A DNA stretch of 64,000 nucleotides from Glebionis coronaria. Its lineage: Eukaryota; Streptophyta; Magnoliopsida; Asterales; Asteraceae. A program made the position numbers and the translations under genes. Shown piece after piece: positions 10,401-23,293 of this stretch. The notes under the pieces were generated by a model. That model had not been told where the DNA came from. It ran no database searches and worked only from the letters and a program-made list of their open reading frames with translations. Positions within the stretch are counted from its first letter, which is position 1; each line of letters begins with the position of its first letter. Where the stretch lies: contig JANFOE010000051.1 of assembly GCA_025667525.1 (NCBI GenBank), positions 124,001 to 188,000 of the forward strand, given 5' to 3'.

Positions 10401-11450
10401 CCTATAAGTCTAAACAAACAAGTTGTTAATAAATAAAAGTTGTGTTTCTCATCTTGTTATTTCATACTTATTTCTAAGAAGTAAAAGATCCCTATTTCTT
10501 GATTATCTCAGAAAAGAATATGAATTAAATTGCGTTAATTCTGGAAAAAGCATATGCTTGATAAAGTATATATTTTTGGAATTTTTGTTATCTTCTATGA
10601 TGATATCAATCATCAGTTGAATATAACCCGCAAAATTTAAAGAAAGACTTAAAAGTATATACGATAAGCTTTCCCTATATAAGATAAGTATGGTTACTTA
10701 CATTACGATTATGTATGAGTCATATCTTTATAAATCAGTGGTAAACTTTGAAATTATATTTCAGAGTTGGATTTATTAACCTCAAATATGAATGATAATC
10801 AACAAAATAAGTTTCCTATAAACCCTACCAAATAAACCCAAAAGACATACCTTGTGTTTGATAAATCATTTATATGTATCCATATACATTCGTGACAAAT
10901 GCTTTCTGATATAAGTATACCTTGGATACTGAATCCTTTCTATTCTATCTATCATTCTAAACCCTAAAAGTATTTGACGAAGGATTGACAATGAGGTAAC
11001 TGCAATCCTGCAACTACAAATTGTCAATAAGAAGTATTATTTGGAAGAAGACTTGATGACTAGTTTTTAATATCCCATGAAGAAAATATGTTATTAGTAT
11101 AAGTAACGTATTTGAAGTTATAAAGTGAAGCTTTCTATAAGAAGATAGCGCATCGTCAGTTATCGTGGTAAATTCCTTATGCTCAACCTATTGAGATAAA
11201 AGAAGTACATAAGATCGATTGATTAAGTTTCAAATATATCTTAGAAAGATGATCGGGGAAGATGGATGAAGAACTCCACTATCTAATGATGAAAGGAATT
11301 AACCTCGAGACATACACGAGGAAATTTCAAGAGTTAGTAGAGTTAGATTATATTCCATAGAATGATAAAAGCCTTCATCACAAGATTTTATCATGGAATT
11401 ATGACATGCAATTTCATCTGATGTTCTATTAAGAATACTCCATCAGAAGA
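10401..11450 (+). pseudogene. Gag capsid remnant of element I
   Basis: Mostly decayed sequence with no long ORF. Near 11200-11370 the plus strand reads in pieces IDWLSFKYILERM, DEELHYLMMKGINLETYTRKFQELVEL. This fits the C-terminal half of a Gypsy retrotransposon gag (capsid) domain, where a tryptophan-containing helix is followed by YTRKF-type residues. Stops interrupt it. It is the continuation of element I after the M insertion and is cut at 11451 by LTR K. The stretch 10401-11050 shows nothing recognisable. Confidence 0.5.
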
Positions 11451-11952
11451 TGTAACACCCCTATTTTTACCTTGGCACAGCGGAATAATATTTTTTGGGG
11501 TATTACTTCATGATATGAAAGCATAGTAACAGAAAAACAACTCAAAAGAGTGTTTAAATAAACTTTATTAAATTTTTATCATTCAAAATCATAGATTTTC
11601 AATAAAACAACTTGTACATACTTTGTACAATCACAGGTTCCCGAGATCTAGAAAATAGGTTTGAATGGCAAAAATTCCCAAGTCTATATCTCTTCACGTC
11701 ATCATTATGCTGCTCCATGTTATCAATTATCAAAACCTAAAATATATGCTTAAAGTCAACACAAAGGTTGAGTGAATTCATAGGTTTAAAAATAATTTGA
11801 ATACAAGATCCTTTTTCTGAGCTACGTTATTATGCGCCCATAAAATCAATTAGTTAATGCACTAAGCTTATGATACCGCACTAGACATATCAGAAACCCA
11901 CAACTGCCCTTATAAAGAAGTCTACCGAACTATCCTGCTTAGCAAAATAAAG
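11451..11952 (-). mobile_element. Truncated Gypsy LTR K
   Basis: Begins TGTAACACCCCTATTTTTACC, which is the reverse complement of an LTR 3' end, so the LTR is on the minus strand. It shares blocks with F's LTR (CAGCGGAA; GAGTGAATTCATAG at about 11770) and with element I's LTR. Only about 500 bp remain before element H interrupts it. Confidence 0.6.
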
Positions 11953-13215
11953 TGTAACACCGCATTTTGATAACTGGAATATCACAGGATAATTATGGCG
12001 TGTCATCAAAGCATGCAAGGTAAATGCCTAAACACTAAATGACCATAAAAGAATCTGGAAACAAACATCAAATCCAACATAAGCTCCACACACGAAAATG
12101 CATAAGTAGAATGTAAAGGAAAGGACTAAAAATGTCCAACAAAGCAAAAGTATGCAAATGCATAAAAAAAATAAAAGAAGACTCGCGCCTCAATCCATCC
12201 ACGTACTCTTGAAATCCTAGATTTTCCCTTTAGTACCTGCTGTATTGGGACATGGAAAGAGAAATACGGATGAGCAATACGCTCAGTGTGTGTGGATATA
12301 TAACATAGAATGTAAAGCATAAACATAAGCAAGTAATGAAATGGAATGAATAGCAGTAGAGTAAATGTATGTCCTAGAAAACCTGGTTTAAGTTCATAAG
12401 ACTGATTTATATTTCTGAAAAGACTTATGTTTATTTTATCATGAAAATCTGTATTTTAAATATGCCCGTAGCCCATATAGGTCATGTTATATCAACGTGC
12501 ATGAATACTTAGAGGGTTGACCTCGTCATGCAATTATAGGGGCTGCCTCTAATTAATATATAAAATCAGTGGAGGGATCAGCTCCTGTAACGGATGCAAG
12601 ACACACACCGCAGTTACCATGAAATCATACAACTTGTACTAGGATGCACCCATTCACCCCACATGATAATAATAATAAAGGTCAAATACAATAAAGGGAC
12701 GCTGCGAGTAATCACTCTCACCGTAGAAGAGTCATAACACCGGTGCCTCTAGTGCTATGGTTATGGAACCCCCATAACTAGGTGAAATTGGCATGCATGT
12801 ATATAGCTCAGGCAATCTAAAATAATCATAACATATACTGATGTTTTTAAGAAACTGACTACTGGGGAAACAGATGGCTGCAAACGGGGAAATCCTAAGT
12901 ATAGGAAAGAATGTCCTTGCTAAAGGACGGAATATTTATACATTATCTCCAGTAAATGAAGACGAAAACGAACGTAGAAGATCACTCCGACTTCACAATA
13001 GCTACATAATGAAGGGACATGAATAAGTGTCGGTCTTACTTGTACATACTTGTTATTTAGTTTACTTGACGTGTTCATTCTTATTATACTTGTTCTTGTT
13101 TTGCCAAATTATTTCATGTTTTAATCATGTATTTCTTATACTTTCATGTGTTTTAGATTCATGTGTTTCATGTTTTAAGTGTTATAGTACTTGTTATAAC
13201 ATAATGAGTAACTTG
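11953..13215 (-). repeat. Partial 3' LTR of element H
   Basis: Starts TGTAACACCGCATTTTG, continues with ATCACAGGATAATTATGGCG and later CTGGGGAAACAGATGGCTGC, collinear with H's other LTR (14313 on) and with the B LTRs. It stops after the start of the region where 17-bp repeats would follow. At the junction a short word AGTAGCACTA is repeated. Confidence 0.7.
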
Positions 13216-13251
13216 TGCCACATTAGCATAAGTAGCACTAAGTAGCACTAA

Positions 13252-13861
13252 GTAAACGAGCTGTTGTAGAGGCGTGTAGAGCCCAACGAAAGTGCTTAGC
13301 TTGTTCTTCCGCAGTACCCGCAGCAGAGCCTAAGAATCCAACCAACCTAAGAAACCTCTACATAAAGTTAGTGTTAGTCTCTCTAGTTCTCTAACGAATG
13401 GAGTGATAGTCCCTCTTGAGTCCCTCCTGCTCAGATGTCAGAAAGAACTGCCCATAAAATAGAGTCTTGAACTGCTCCTAGGTCAACACAACTAGCCAAA
13501 TATCACCTCCATTTGCTAACTTGTATGCCCTCCACCAATGTAAGGCATCACCTTCAAACTTATAGCAAGCCAACCTTGCCTTGTAGACACCATCGCATCC
13601 CATAGCATAAAAAAATTTCTCCATATGCGCAATCTAGTCTTCCGCATCAGATGAAGTCTCAACTTTCTCAAAAGATCTAGGTTTCTGCTTGTTAAACCTC
13701 TAAAGCTAAGTGTGTAAAGTAACCGATGGAGGAGGAGGAGGATTGTTCTGATTGGGAATGTTTTGGTATTCATTTCGGATCTGGTTCTTGATTTGAGGAA
13801 CCATTGCCTGAAGAGCTGCTTGGACAGCTGCTGCTAGCCCTTGTTCGCGTGTCATGACCAT
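13252..13861 (-). pseudogene. Gag remnant of element H
   Basis: Minus strand from the ATG at 13861. The N-terminus MVMTREQGLAAAVQAALQAM matches B's gag (MVLTHEQEQLNAAIQAAMQA), followed by a proline run. After in-frame stops and shifts the capsid domain is readable: AMGCDGVYKARLACYKFEGD, ALHWWRAYKLANGGD, QEGLKRDYHSIR, RFLRLVGFLGSAAGTAEEQA and KHFRWALHAS. The order and spacing agree with B. It stops near 13252 at the deletion junction, just before the point where the intron-bearing part of gag would start. Confidence 0.75.
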
Positions 13862-14290
13862 CTGACAATTTAAATATGAAAAAATGAAATGATTAATCTG
13901 ATTAGAACATATGATAAACATAAGAAAACGATGGATGAAATAGTTTATGAAAGCATAGCAAATGAAAATGACATGAATTTGAGTGGACGTCTATGGGTCG
14001 GTTCACCAAAACAAAATTGGCATAACGAGGATGAACGCCTATGGGTCGGTTCATCATAACAAAATGACATGAGCTAATGTGAACGCCTATGGGTCGGTTC
14101 ACCAAGCAAAATAATTCGAAGAAAAGCACATGCGACTAAATATGGTCAGTCCCATACCAACCATTACTTAGTCAAAATTTCTACAACAATGATACATGAT
14201 ATAAATGCATGAAAACAAACAATCAGTTTTAGGAAGACACTGATGACTACCCACTAGTCAAAGGTCAATTTTAAGAGCCTACAGGTTGAA
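13862..14290 (-). other. 5' leader of element H with triple repeat
   Basis: Between primer site and gag. It contains GAACGCCTATGGGTCGGTTCA-like words at about 13983-14005, 14032-14053 and 14079-14101, spaced 48-49 bp, plus a block around 14128-14176 (ACATGCGACTAAATA, CCAACCATTACTTAGTCA) also present in the leaders of B and D. Confidence 0.65.
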
Positions 14291-14294
14291 ACCT

Positions 14295-14309
14295 TGGCTT
14301 TGATACCAT
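14295..14309 (-). other. Primer-binding site of element H (mutated)
   Basis: On the minus strand TGGTATCAAAGCCAAGG follows the 5' LTR end by 3 nt. One base differs from the Met-tRNA-type TGGTATCAGAGCC. Confidence 0.6.
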
Positions 14310-14312
14310 AAT

Positions 14313-16590
14313 TCTAACACCCCATTTTAATAAATGAAATATCACAGGATAATTATGGCATGTCATTAAAGCATTCAAGGTAAATGTCTAAACATTAAAT
14401 GACCATAAAAGAATCTGGAAACAAACATCGGATCCAACATAAGCTCCACACACAAAAATGAATAAGTATAATGTAAAGGAAAGGACTAAACAATGTCCAG
14501 CGAAACAAAAGTATGTAAATGCATTAAAAAATGAAAGAAGACTGGCGCCTCATTACATACACGTACTCTTGAAACACTAGCTTTGCCCTTTAGTACCTGC
14601 CGTATTGGGACATGGAAATAGAAGTACGGCTGAGCAATACGCTCAGTGTGCGGATATATAACATAGAATGTAAAGCATAAAAATAAGAAATTAATTAAAT
14701 GAAATGCGTAGCAGTGGAATAATTGTATGTCCTAGAAAACCTGGTTTAAGTTCATAACACTGGTTTATATTTCTGAAAAGACTTGTGTTTAGTTTATCTT
14801 GAAAATTTGTATTTTAAATATGCCCGGATCCCATATAGTTCATGTTATATCAAGGTGCATGAATACTTAGAGGAGTGACCTCGTCATGCAATTAGATGGG
14901 CTGCCGCTAATTAATATATAAAATGAGAGGAGGGATCAGCTCCTGTAACAGATGCAAGGCACACACCGCAGTTACCATGAAATCATACTACTTGTAAAGG
15001 GAGGCTGCGAGCAATCACTCTCACCGCAGAAGAGTCATAACACCGGTGCCTCTACTGCTATGGTTATGGAACCCCCATAACTAGGTGAAACTGGAATGCA
15101 TGTATATAGCTCAGGCAATCTAAAATAATCATAACATATATTGATGTGTTTAAGACACTTACTACTGGGGAAAACAGATGGCTACAAACGGAAAATCCTA
15201 AGTATAGGAAATAATGTCCTTACTGAAGGACGGAATATCTGTACCTTATGTCCAGTAAATGAAGAAGAAAAGGAACGTAGAAGATCACTCCGACTTCACA
15301 ATAGCTACATAATGAAGGGACATGAATAAGAGTCGGTCTTACAAGTACATACTTGTTATTTAGTTTACTTGACGTGTTCATTCTTATTATACTTGTTCTG
15401 GTTTGTCTTAATATTTCATGTTTTAATCATGTATTTCTTATAGTTTCATGTGTTTTAGATTCATGTGTTTCATGTTTTTAGTGTTATAGTACTTGTTATA
15501 ACATAATGAGTAACTTTCTAAAAATAGTAGGTTTCTATATATAGTAACTTTCCAAAAATAGTAGGTTTCCATATATAGTAACTTTCTAAAAATAGTAAGT
15601 TTCCTTAAATAGTAAGTTTCTAAAAATAGAAAGTTTCCATAATTAGTAAGTTTCCAAAAATAGAAAGTTTCCATATTTAGCATGTTTCTATAAATAGCAT
15701 GTTACCATATTTAATGTATTTCCATAAATAGCAAGTTACCATATTTAGTGTCTTTCCATATTTATCATGTTTCCATAATTAGTATACTTCCATAATTAAC
15801 ATGTTTCCGTAATTAATCATATGCTTATTTTATATCATGTATAATTATATTATAAAGTTTAATAAATAATAATTACTTAGCTTAACTTATTATTATTAAT
15901 TAATAATGTCATGTCATGTTATCATAAGTTAATATTAAATAATAATATTACATATTTCATGTTATTAAACTTTACCATAAAAGATATTAATTAATTAAAT
16001 CTATGTTCATGAATAATTAAATTATTAATTATTATAACATAAATTTATTTAAATAAATGTACATACATGTTATATCGTGATTTTATTTAAATAAACATAA
16101 CCTAAGTTTTATTTAATTAAACCAAAATTATTTAATACAATTTATTAATTAAAACATAACATAAAGTATTTTTCATAATCGGTTTAATTACGTGTTCTTG
16201 AAAAGTGTCAAGTACCCGAGCCCGAAACCCGAGACCCGAGACCCGACAACCAAGTACCATAGTCCGAAAGCTACGGCCTCGCTGTCGTCACTCGTCTGAG
16301 CTACAAACACCTCACCAAGAGCCAAGGCTCTTGACTTGCTGCTGTGCCCGAACCAAACGAACCCCCAGCCCTCGCTGGGGTTATCCCTGCTTGCGTCTAA
16401 TACCCACCGAGCCCCACCATGGGCCTCGGTTCCCACCGCTAGGCCAAGAACCCCACTGTGGGTCTTGGTCCTTGCGGCTGCCAACCACAACACCACCACC
16501 GCCAGCCATGGTTTGTGGCTGGTGGTTTAAATCCAACGCCGACCCCAATAGGGTTACAGCTGTTGGTCACGCGACACCACCGAGACCCCT
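14313..16590 (-). repeat. 5' LTR of element H, interrupted at 16590
   Basis: Starts TCTAACACCCCATTTT (G to C in the terminal dinucleotide of the LTR end). It carries degenerate 17-bp repeats at about 15523-15800 and a GC-rich island (16210-16590) with stems CAAGAGCCAAGGCTCTTG (16316-16333), CCCCAGCCCTCGCTGGGG (16363-16380), CCGAG...CTCGG (16408-16429) and CCAAGA...TCTTGG (16444-16468). Confidence 0.7.
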
Positions 16591-17416
16591 TTTAAAACCC
16601 GCATATAAATGCCATGAACAACACACTACGTAAACATACGAACAAATAAAAAGTTTTCTTTTATATCATGAACACGTGGCACGAATATGAAATCCAGAAA
16701 CTACGTAGGTGTTAATACACGATAATTATTAATCATAATAAGTATAATCACGAACATAAGATCACGAACATTAAAACATGAAAATGTGAACTACGTATAT
16801 TTATTATTTCACGATAAAGATTAATTACGTACAAGTATTATTTATAACATGAACCTTTAACCACGAACTAACACGAATATATTGGTAAACGAACACGTAA
16901 TTTATTAAACATGAACAAGGCCCGTGAATGCCTTGTGGGCCCATGCTAGCCGTGTACAAAGGAAGGAGAAAGGGCCCAACCCATTTGATTTTGACTAGTT
17001 AGTAAAAAGGGAAAACACAGGAAAAACATAACACAATTACTTTTACAATCAAGAAAACCCTAGCCTCTTTTCTTGCCTCCTCTTGCCGCCGGATAATCAA
17101 GACACCAAGGGGTGTTTGATTTGTTTTGATTATTGATTTACGGGTTATTCGTGTTAGTGTTCATAGTTCCTTTTTAATCACGCATTCGGTAAACCTTTTA
17201 ATTCTTTCTCTTTTATTCTTTTTATTTAAATCAAGAATACATGAACATAGGAATTATTAAAACAAGTAATAAACATGTTAGAAATCATGGGATAATAAAA
17301 ATAATGGATTTGGGTTGGGGGTTTGTTCGGCCGAATCACACGAACCGAGAGCCGTAGCTCTCGGCTTGTTTAAATCACACCACCACCGCGACCCAAGGTC
17401 CCGGCGTGGCTGTGAT

Positions 17417-17453
<37 letters not shown>

Positions 17454-19457
17454 CGACAGCAGGCAACAAGGGACCCCGATGTGAGTCGGGGTGGCCTTGT
17501 GGCCTTGTGGTCTTTGTGGCGTCGGCGCAGCAGCAACAACACCACCGGCTTAAGCTAGTGGCTGTTGTGGTCTTTCGGTGGGAACACAAAACAGGGCAGG
17601 GGCAAACCATCGGCTTAAGCCGGTGGTGAATTTACACTAACAATGGCAACCAGCTAGGCCGGTTAGCCACTGCTAAAGGGGTGTTTGATTTGTCCGGTTC
17701 ATGGGGAATTCGGTCCGGTTCACGGTTGGCCCTAAATTAAAAACACGAGTTCGATTCATAACTAATTGTTACAAGTTAATATTTTTACAAGTTATATTAA
17801 TTTAGCAAGAAAAATTAAATTAATTAAATCATGGCTAATAATTAATTTAATTTAACATGGACTTAGGTTATTATTATTTAGTAAATAATACATGTTTAAG
17901 TATTTTTTTAATTATTTTATTTAGACTATAGAATTAATTAATTATTTAAAACATGGACTATAATTAATTAATAATCATGACTTAGGTTATAATTAATATA
18001 ATATTAATACATGTTTAACCTAAGTATTTTATATGCTTTAATTTAATTAAATCATGCTTATATTTGATTAAATCATATAACCTATAGTTTATTTAATTAA
18101 CATGATATTATTAATAAACTATACAAATAACTACATGACTTATGATATTTAACCAGTAAACTTAAGCTTATATCATTAGCTTATTAATCCATCTTATTTT
18201 TAAATATGGAAACTTTCTATTTCAGGAAACTTACTATTTTTTGGAAATTTTATATTTTTAGAAACTGATCTATTTTTAGAAGTTAATCTATTTTTGGAAA
18301 CTTTCTATTTTAGGAATCCTGCTATTTTTAGAAAGTTACTTATTATTACACAACAAGGATAATAATACAAGAATACAAGTAATACTTAACCAGAATACTT
18401 AGAATATATGATAAACACAACATAACATTAAAATCAGTAAAACAAGACAAGAACATATAAAACAAGCTAAGACATGATATAATCAATTACGTACTCAATA
18501 AACAGAATACTTATACATGTCCCCTATTTATGTAGCATTAGTGAGATTGGAGTAGGAATTTCATTCTTTCGTCTTCTTCGTTCACTAGACACAAGGTACG
18601 GATTTCCCGTCCTTTCAGTATGGACATTCTTTCCTTATTAGGATTCCCCGTTTGCAGCCAACTATTTTCCAAGTATTTTTTTATATGTTTGATTACTTAT
18701 GTTAGTTTAAGAGCCTAAGCCATATACATGCATGACCAGTGTCACCTAGTTATGGAGGTACCATAACCATAACCATAACACTAGAGGCACCAGTGTTATG
18801 ACTTCCCCACGGCGAAGTGATTGCTCGTGGCGTCCCTTTTCAGTTTTGGCCATTATATTATATTATCATGTGGGGCGTATGGGTGCATCCTAGTTACATG
18901 TTTTACAGGATTTTCATGGTGAATGTGATGTGTGCCTTGCATCCTTCACAAGGAGTTGATCCCTCCTACCCAGACTATTTAATTAGAGGCAACCCCTCTA
19001 ATTGCATGATGAGATCACCCCTCCAAGTATTCAGGCACGATGGAACCTCATGACCTATATAGGCTATTGGCTAATTAATACAGTTTTATATAAAAACATA
19101 AGTCTTTTCAAACTATAAAACTAGTTTTATGAACATGTTCTAGGTTTTCCAGGACTTAAACATTTCTGCTGCTATTAAGTCTTTATTATGTTTCAGTCAT
19201 TCATACTATGTCATATATCCGTTCATTGAGCGTATTTGCTCAGCCGTTACTTTCCTTTCCATGTCCTAAAACGGTAGGTACCAAAGGACAGACTTGAGCA
19301 TTTGGAGGATGTGCATAGGATGGAAGTTGCCTTAAACTTCTTCTCCTTTTTGCCTTCATATACTTATGCTTGTTTGGACACTTGTCTAGTCCTTCTAGGT
19401 CATTTACTTTATTTATGTTTACACGTAACGACCCACTTATGAAAGTGGGGTGTTACA
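16591..19457 (+). repeat. 5' LTR of element D
   Basis: Starts TTTAAAACCCGCATATAAAT (first TG mutated to TT) and ends GTGGGGTGTTACA. 2,867 bp. It aligns throughout with 48101-50833. It contains a GC-rich hairpin island (17330-17640), a 35-base G run (17417-17451), and degenerate 17-bp repeats (18203-18340). Confidence 0.75.
17417..17451 (+). repeat. Homopolymer run of 35 G
   Basis: An uninterrupted G run in the 5' LTR of D. The same site in D's 3' LTR (about 48921) has only TGGGGGTGG, so the run expanded in this copy or is an assembly effect. The poly-glycine ORF over it is not a gene. Confidence 0.85.
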
Positions 19458-19461
19458 ATTA

Positions 19462-19475
19462 TGGTATCAGAGCCA
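19462..19475 (+). other. Primer-binding site of element D
   Basis: TGGTATCAGAGCCAAGG, 4 nt after the LTR end. This is the 3'-end complement typical of initiator Met-tRNA priming in plant LTR elements. Confidence 0.8.
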
Positions 19476-20695
19476 AGGCTTTGACCTGTAGGCTCTAAAA
19501 CTCGACCAGTGACTAGTGGGTAGTCACCATAAGCTTCCTAAGGCAACGCTTGTTATTCCATGTATCGATGTTTTCAGCACCTCATTGTTTCAACCATGAT
19601 GTTTTCATCGGTATTGTTTTACTAATATGGATGAACAACCTTCATCCATACTTAGTTATGTGTCATTGTTTCATGCATGATGTTCCTAGTGAATTGTGGA
19701 TAATGTGGACTGAACCTTAGTAGTTCAAATTTGGTCACATAAAAAAATATTTATGTTAAGTTTTGACGGTTGATTTTCACTTATTTATTCCATGTATTAT
19801 TGTTGCAGGTATTTAGATTAAGTAATGGTTGGTACATGACTGGCCATATTTAGTCGCATGTGCTTTTATTCGAACTATTTTGTTTTGGTGGACCGACCCA
19901 TAGGCGTCAACCCTCGTTATGTCAATTTTGGTGAACCGACCCAAAGGTGTTTACATTCGGCCATACAAAAAACTTTTAATAGACCATGTTTTATAAACTA
20001 TTGCAAGCATCATTATCTTATGATCATCTTAAGTTCTAATCAGATTAATCATATCAAAATTATTTTGTGAACCGACCGAAGGTCGTTCATTCCAGCGATT
20101 TTTCGGATTTCATGTCATTACAATCATAAAAAAATTTCATGTCCCCTCATAAATTGTTATGTCTTTATGTCAATTATGTTTTCATACTATGATGGTTAAC
20201 TTCGTTTTCATGCTGCTTATGTGTTATGCTCTTTCATGTTAATAGTGTCCCATGTTTCTTCATGATTTCGTCTTCATGCTGATTATGTCTTACGTCTTTT
20301 ATGATGTTTATGCTTTCATGCAAGACATTGACGGATTTCATTTAATCCTGCTTTCATGATAGTCATGGATGGTTTTCATTAATCATGCCTTCAGACAAAT
20401 CGTCATTGAATTTCATTTAACCATATTTTTAGCGTTTCTCTATGCAACCAGAATGATGTCTATAATGGAATTACCAGACTATAATGATGTTCATTCTAGT
20501 TCGGTTTTCTAACCGTTGAACCAACTATTTTCCCTTTAAAATCATGTCAGATGATCGACCCCATACCGATCATTTCATGTGCATTCAATGTGTACTCCAT
20601 GTACCGTATCCCATGTGTATTACTCATACCTTAAACCATGTGTATTTCACTTGAAATACTCACGAGTATTCACTATTCGATTCTAAATCATCTTA
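19476..20695 (+). other. 5' leader of element D, non-coding
   Basis: T-rich sequence without a gene. It holds three copies of the leader word GAACCGACCCATAGGCGTCA (about 19888-19910, 19931-19953, 20068-20092) and the block TAAGTAATGGTTGGTACATG with TAGTCGCATG shared with B and H. No gag N-terminus is recognisable before C interrupts at 20701. Confidence 0.55.
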
Positions 20696-20700
20696 GGCGT
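20696..20700. other. Target-site duplication GGCGT, left copy (element C)
   Basis: GGCGT precedes C's 5' LTR and recurs at 41748-41752 directly after C's 3' LTR. Confidence 0.8.
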
Positions 20701-23275
20701 TGTAAAACCCGTAAAAATAAGGTCATAATTTAATTCTATTTTCAATTATTTTGAAGTATTTTATAACGTTAAATATTATTATGTTTAACGGTTTAAGTTG
20801 AAACCGATATTAAATATTATATTTTAATATTTTGACGAGTAACGAGGACTACTAGTGATCGCGATACCGACGGATGCCTAAAATTTTATATTTTATTGTC
20901 GATCGTTTCGATATTCAATATTTTTGACGATTTCGTTTTAATTACGTATCGAGTCATTATATTATTATTTTTCGTGTGCGTTTAAACTTTTAATTATTTT
21001 TACGAAACCCGAGTCCTGTAAATATTTGTAAAAATTGACTTTTAGTCATTTCCCGCTTTTTAACTAATAATTACATTTTAGCCCAAAACTATGCACTATT
21101 TACAAAATCTACCCTAAAGCCTTACTAAAATAATTTTTTTTACCATATACTTCCACTAACTCTTCATTTTAAAAAAATAAAACAAAAATTTCATCCACCT
21201 CTTCTCTCCTTCTTTGCCATACAACACCAAGAACACCACACCAAATCTTTCAATTTTCATGATTATCTTGTTTGAATCTTCCAAAACAAATCAAAGTCCC
21301 ATCCTTAGAATTCAAAAGGCTACATTTTGGTAGAAATTTTAGCTACATGCATCAAGTTTTATTTTTTTTGATTTGTTAGGTGGAGATTTTGAACATGCAT
21401 GTGTAAGTAGTGATGATCAAATAGTGTTTATGCTATGTTTTTGTTAAAAAGTTGATTTTTAATTTTTGGTTTTTTTATTTTGATGATGATACAAGTGTTA
21501 GGATGGGTTTATGATGATATTAGGATGTTAGAATGATGATAAAATTTGTTGGTTTTGATCAAAAACATGATTTTGTGGGAGATTTTGAAAGGTGACTTTG
21601 GGCAGTAGGTTTGAGGCTGTTTGGGGGGGTCTTAATGTTTGATAATCGCTTAACTAATAGGATAGGGTTGTAGAGAATTTCGTTAGCTTAGATTTCATAT
21701 AAAGTAGGCCTTCCAACTCCAAACGAGGTGGAAGATACACTAGTTTGATTTTCGTGTACCGGGAGACGAGTGTCGACACAATCCGAAAATTGTTGTCGAT
21801 ATTTGGATCGAATCTCGGGGACTATAAAATGAGTTTCAAAATGATTCAAGGGCTGTTCTTAGGCTCCAAGTTTAGAATTTTGAGTCTATTTTTAGAATCA
21901 AGAGGCGGTTTTACAAATGGAGTTGTTTAGAATGGTCAAAATGGTTTCGTAAGTCAAGGTCGCTAAACTGTCCGAATTTTGTGATTCAAAGATGAGTCGG
22001 GCAGGGAACTTTAGAAGTAAAATCTTTTGATGGGCTCTTGAGAGGACTTTATACATATAGTAAGTGAGTTCTCTGAGTAGTATCATAAAAATTTGATGTG
22101 TCTAAGTATGGGAAAGCGGCTTGGACATTTGGTATGTTCCGGCAGATTTTGTTAAAGGCATAGAACAATAAAATGAATATATAGGAGAGTGTAATAGTAT
22201 CACTTGTATCATTTTCTCTCGAGTTTGTCGTGATTTTATGAGTCGAGTTTTATATTCTTATGTATGGTTTATTTCTCGAGTCTATTATTAATGAACGCAC
22301 CTCATTTGATAGGTTGCGGTTCTCGTGTTTGAAAGGCATCATTTATCGTCGGCGATCGTCTCATTACCAGTATTGGCTAAGGTGAGTCTATAGCCTCGCT
22401 TTATACTAGTTATTAAATGTTTTTAAACCCGCGAGGGGGAATACATGTTTTATAAACTCAGAACACAAGATTTTTATGGTATGCTTTGTCCCTCTATGAA
22501 TGAACCCGTGGTTGCCTTTAAATTGCATTAAGTGATTGCCTTTGTTAAAACCTCAATTATGGACCGTTAATTAACCTATGATGGGTTAACCGCTAGTACA
22601 ATTAATAGATCTATGTGGGAAGCCGCCCCGGTTCAGTTTTTGTGGACTTGTCATAGAAGCTTAGGCCCGACCTCCACACTGTTTGAGCATATTGTATTGA
22701 GAAGTCAGGTATACGACAATGTACCAATAATCTGGAGGTAACCGACAATTAATAAATCTCCTGTCTTATCAGACCTCTAAAGGGAGTGTCTAAGGGCTCG
22801 GTTCCATGAGCTTATTGCAATTTATGCTATATACAATTATTATTGTTGATGTAAATTATTATTTGATGCTTGTTGCCTTTAAGCATGCCACAAACTTATA
22901 ATATTTGCTTGTGTTCAAAATGATTATATAAACCTATAGATTCACTCGGCATTTTTGCTGATGATTTTCTCACATGTATTTCAGGTAATCAGGAAGGGTG
23001 AAGCTTGGAAGCCACGGGAATGAATGTTGTGCACTACTTTGCAATATAAACTCTTTGAATATTTGTCGTTCCTTTTGTTCAAAACAATTTAAATCTTTTG
23101 TTTTGGTTGTACTTTGGTTACGATCTCTTGGGACTACGCTACTCTGACAAATGTTTTAGGAACGATAAATCTAAAACGTCTCTTTTCGAGTCGTTCTTTA
23201 TAAATTATGTGTTGTTGTATCATTGTTTAGCACCCAAAGATGTATTCTGCTGCGTGTAAATTTGGGGGTGTTAAA
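20701..23275 (+). repeat. 5' LTR of element C
   Basis: Starts TGTAAAACCCGTAAAAATAAGG and ends TTTGGGGGTGTTAAA, so the terminal dinucleotide is AA instead of CA. It carries the uninterrupted version (22191-22195, GTAAT) of the site where B inserted in the other LTR. Confidence 0.85.
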
Positions 23276-23278
23276 GAT

Positions 23279-23293
23279 TGGTATCAGAGCCAT
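23279..23293 (+). other. Primer-binding site of element C
   Basis: TTGGTATCAGAGCCATGAG starts about 3 nt after the LTR end; Met-tRNA-type site. Confidence 0.8.

Larger units (their letters stand above)
11953..16590 (-). mobile_element. Gypsy element H, internally deleted, interrupted by D
   Basis: Minus-oriented. Left LTR fragment (11953-13215), a gag remnant, a leader, a mutated primer site and the right (5') LTR from 14313, broken off at 16590 by the 5' LTR of D. The end of the 3' LTR, the purine tract and all of pol are missing between 13215 and the gag, so a large internal deletion occurred. LTR landmarks and gag match element B at lower identity. Confidence 0.7.

Noticed and set aside
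13983..14101. CRISPR-like spaced repeat
   Set aside because: Three imperfect 21-bp words with similar spacers in a retrotransposon leader of a plant genome; spacers are themselves related.
16188..16633. 142-codon ORF in the GC-rich island of H (and similar ones at 5322-5746, 31228-31431, 48880-49218, 62250-62527)
   Set aside because: Overlapping open frames on both strands, caused by base composition and hairpins; different proteins in each LTR copy.
17278..17629. ORFs with poly-Gly or poly-Pro across the G run
   Set aside because: By-product of the homopolymer and of the GC-rich LTR island; the partner LTR lacks it.
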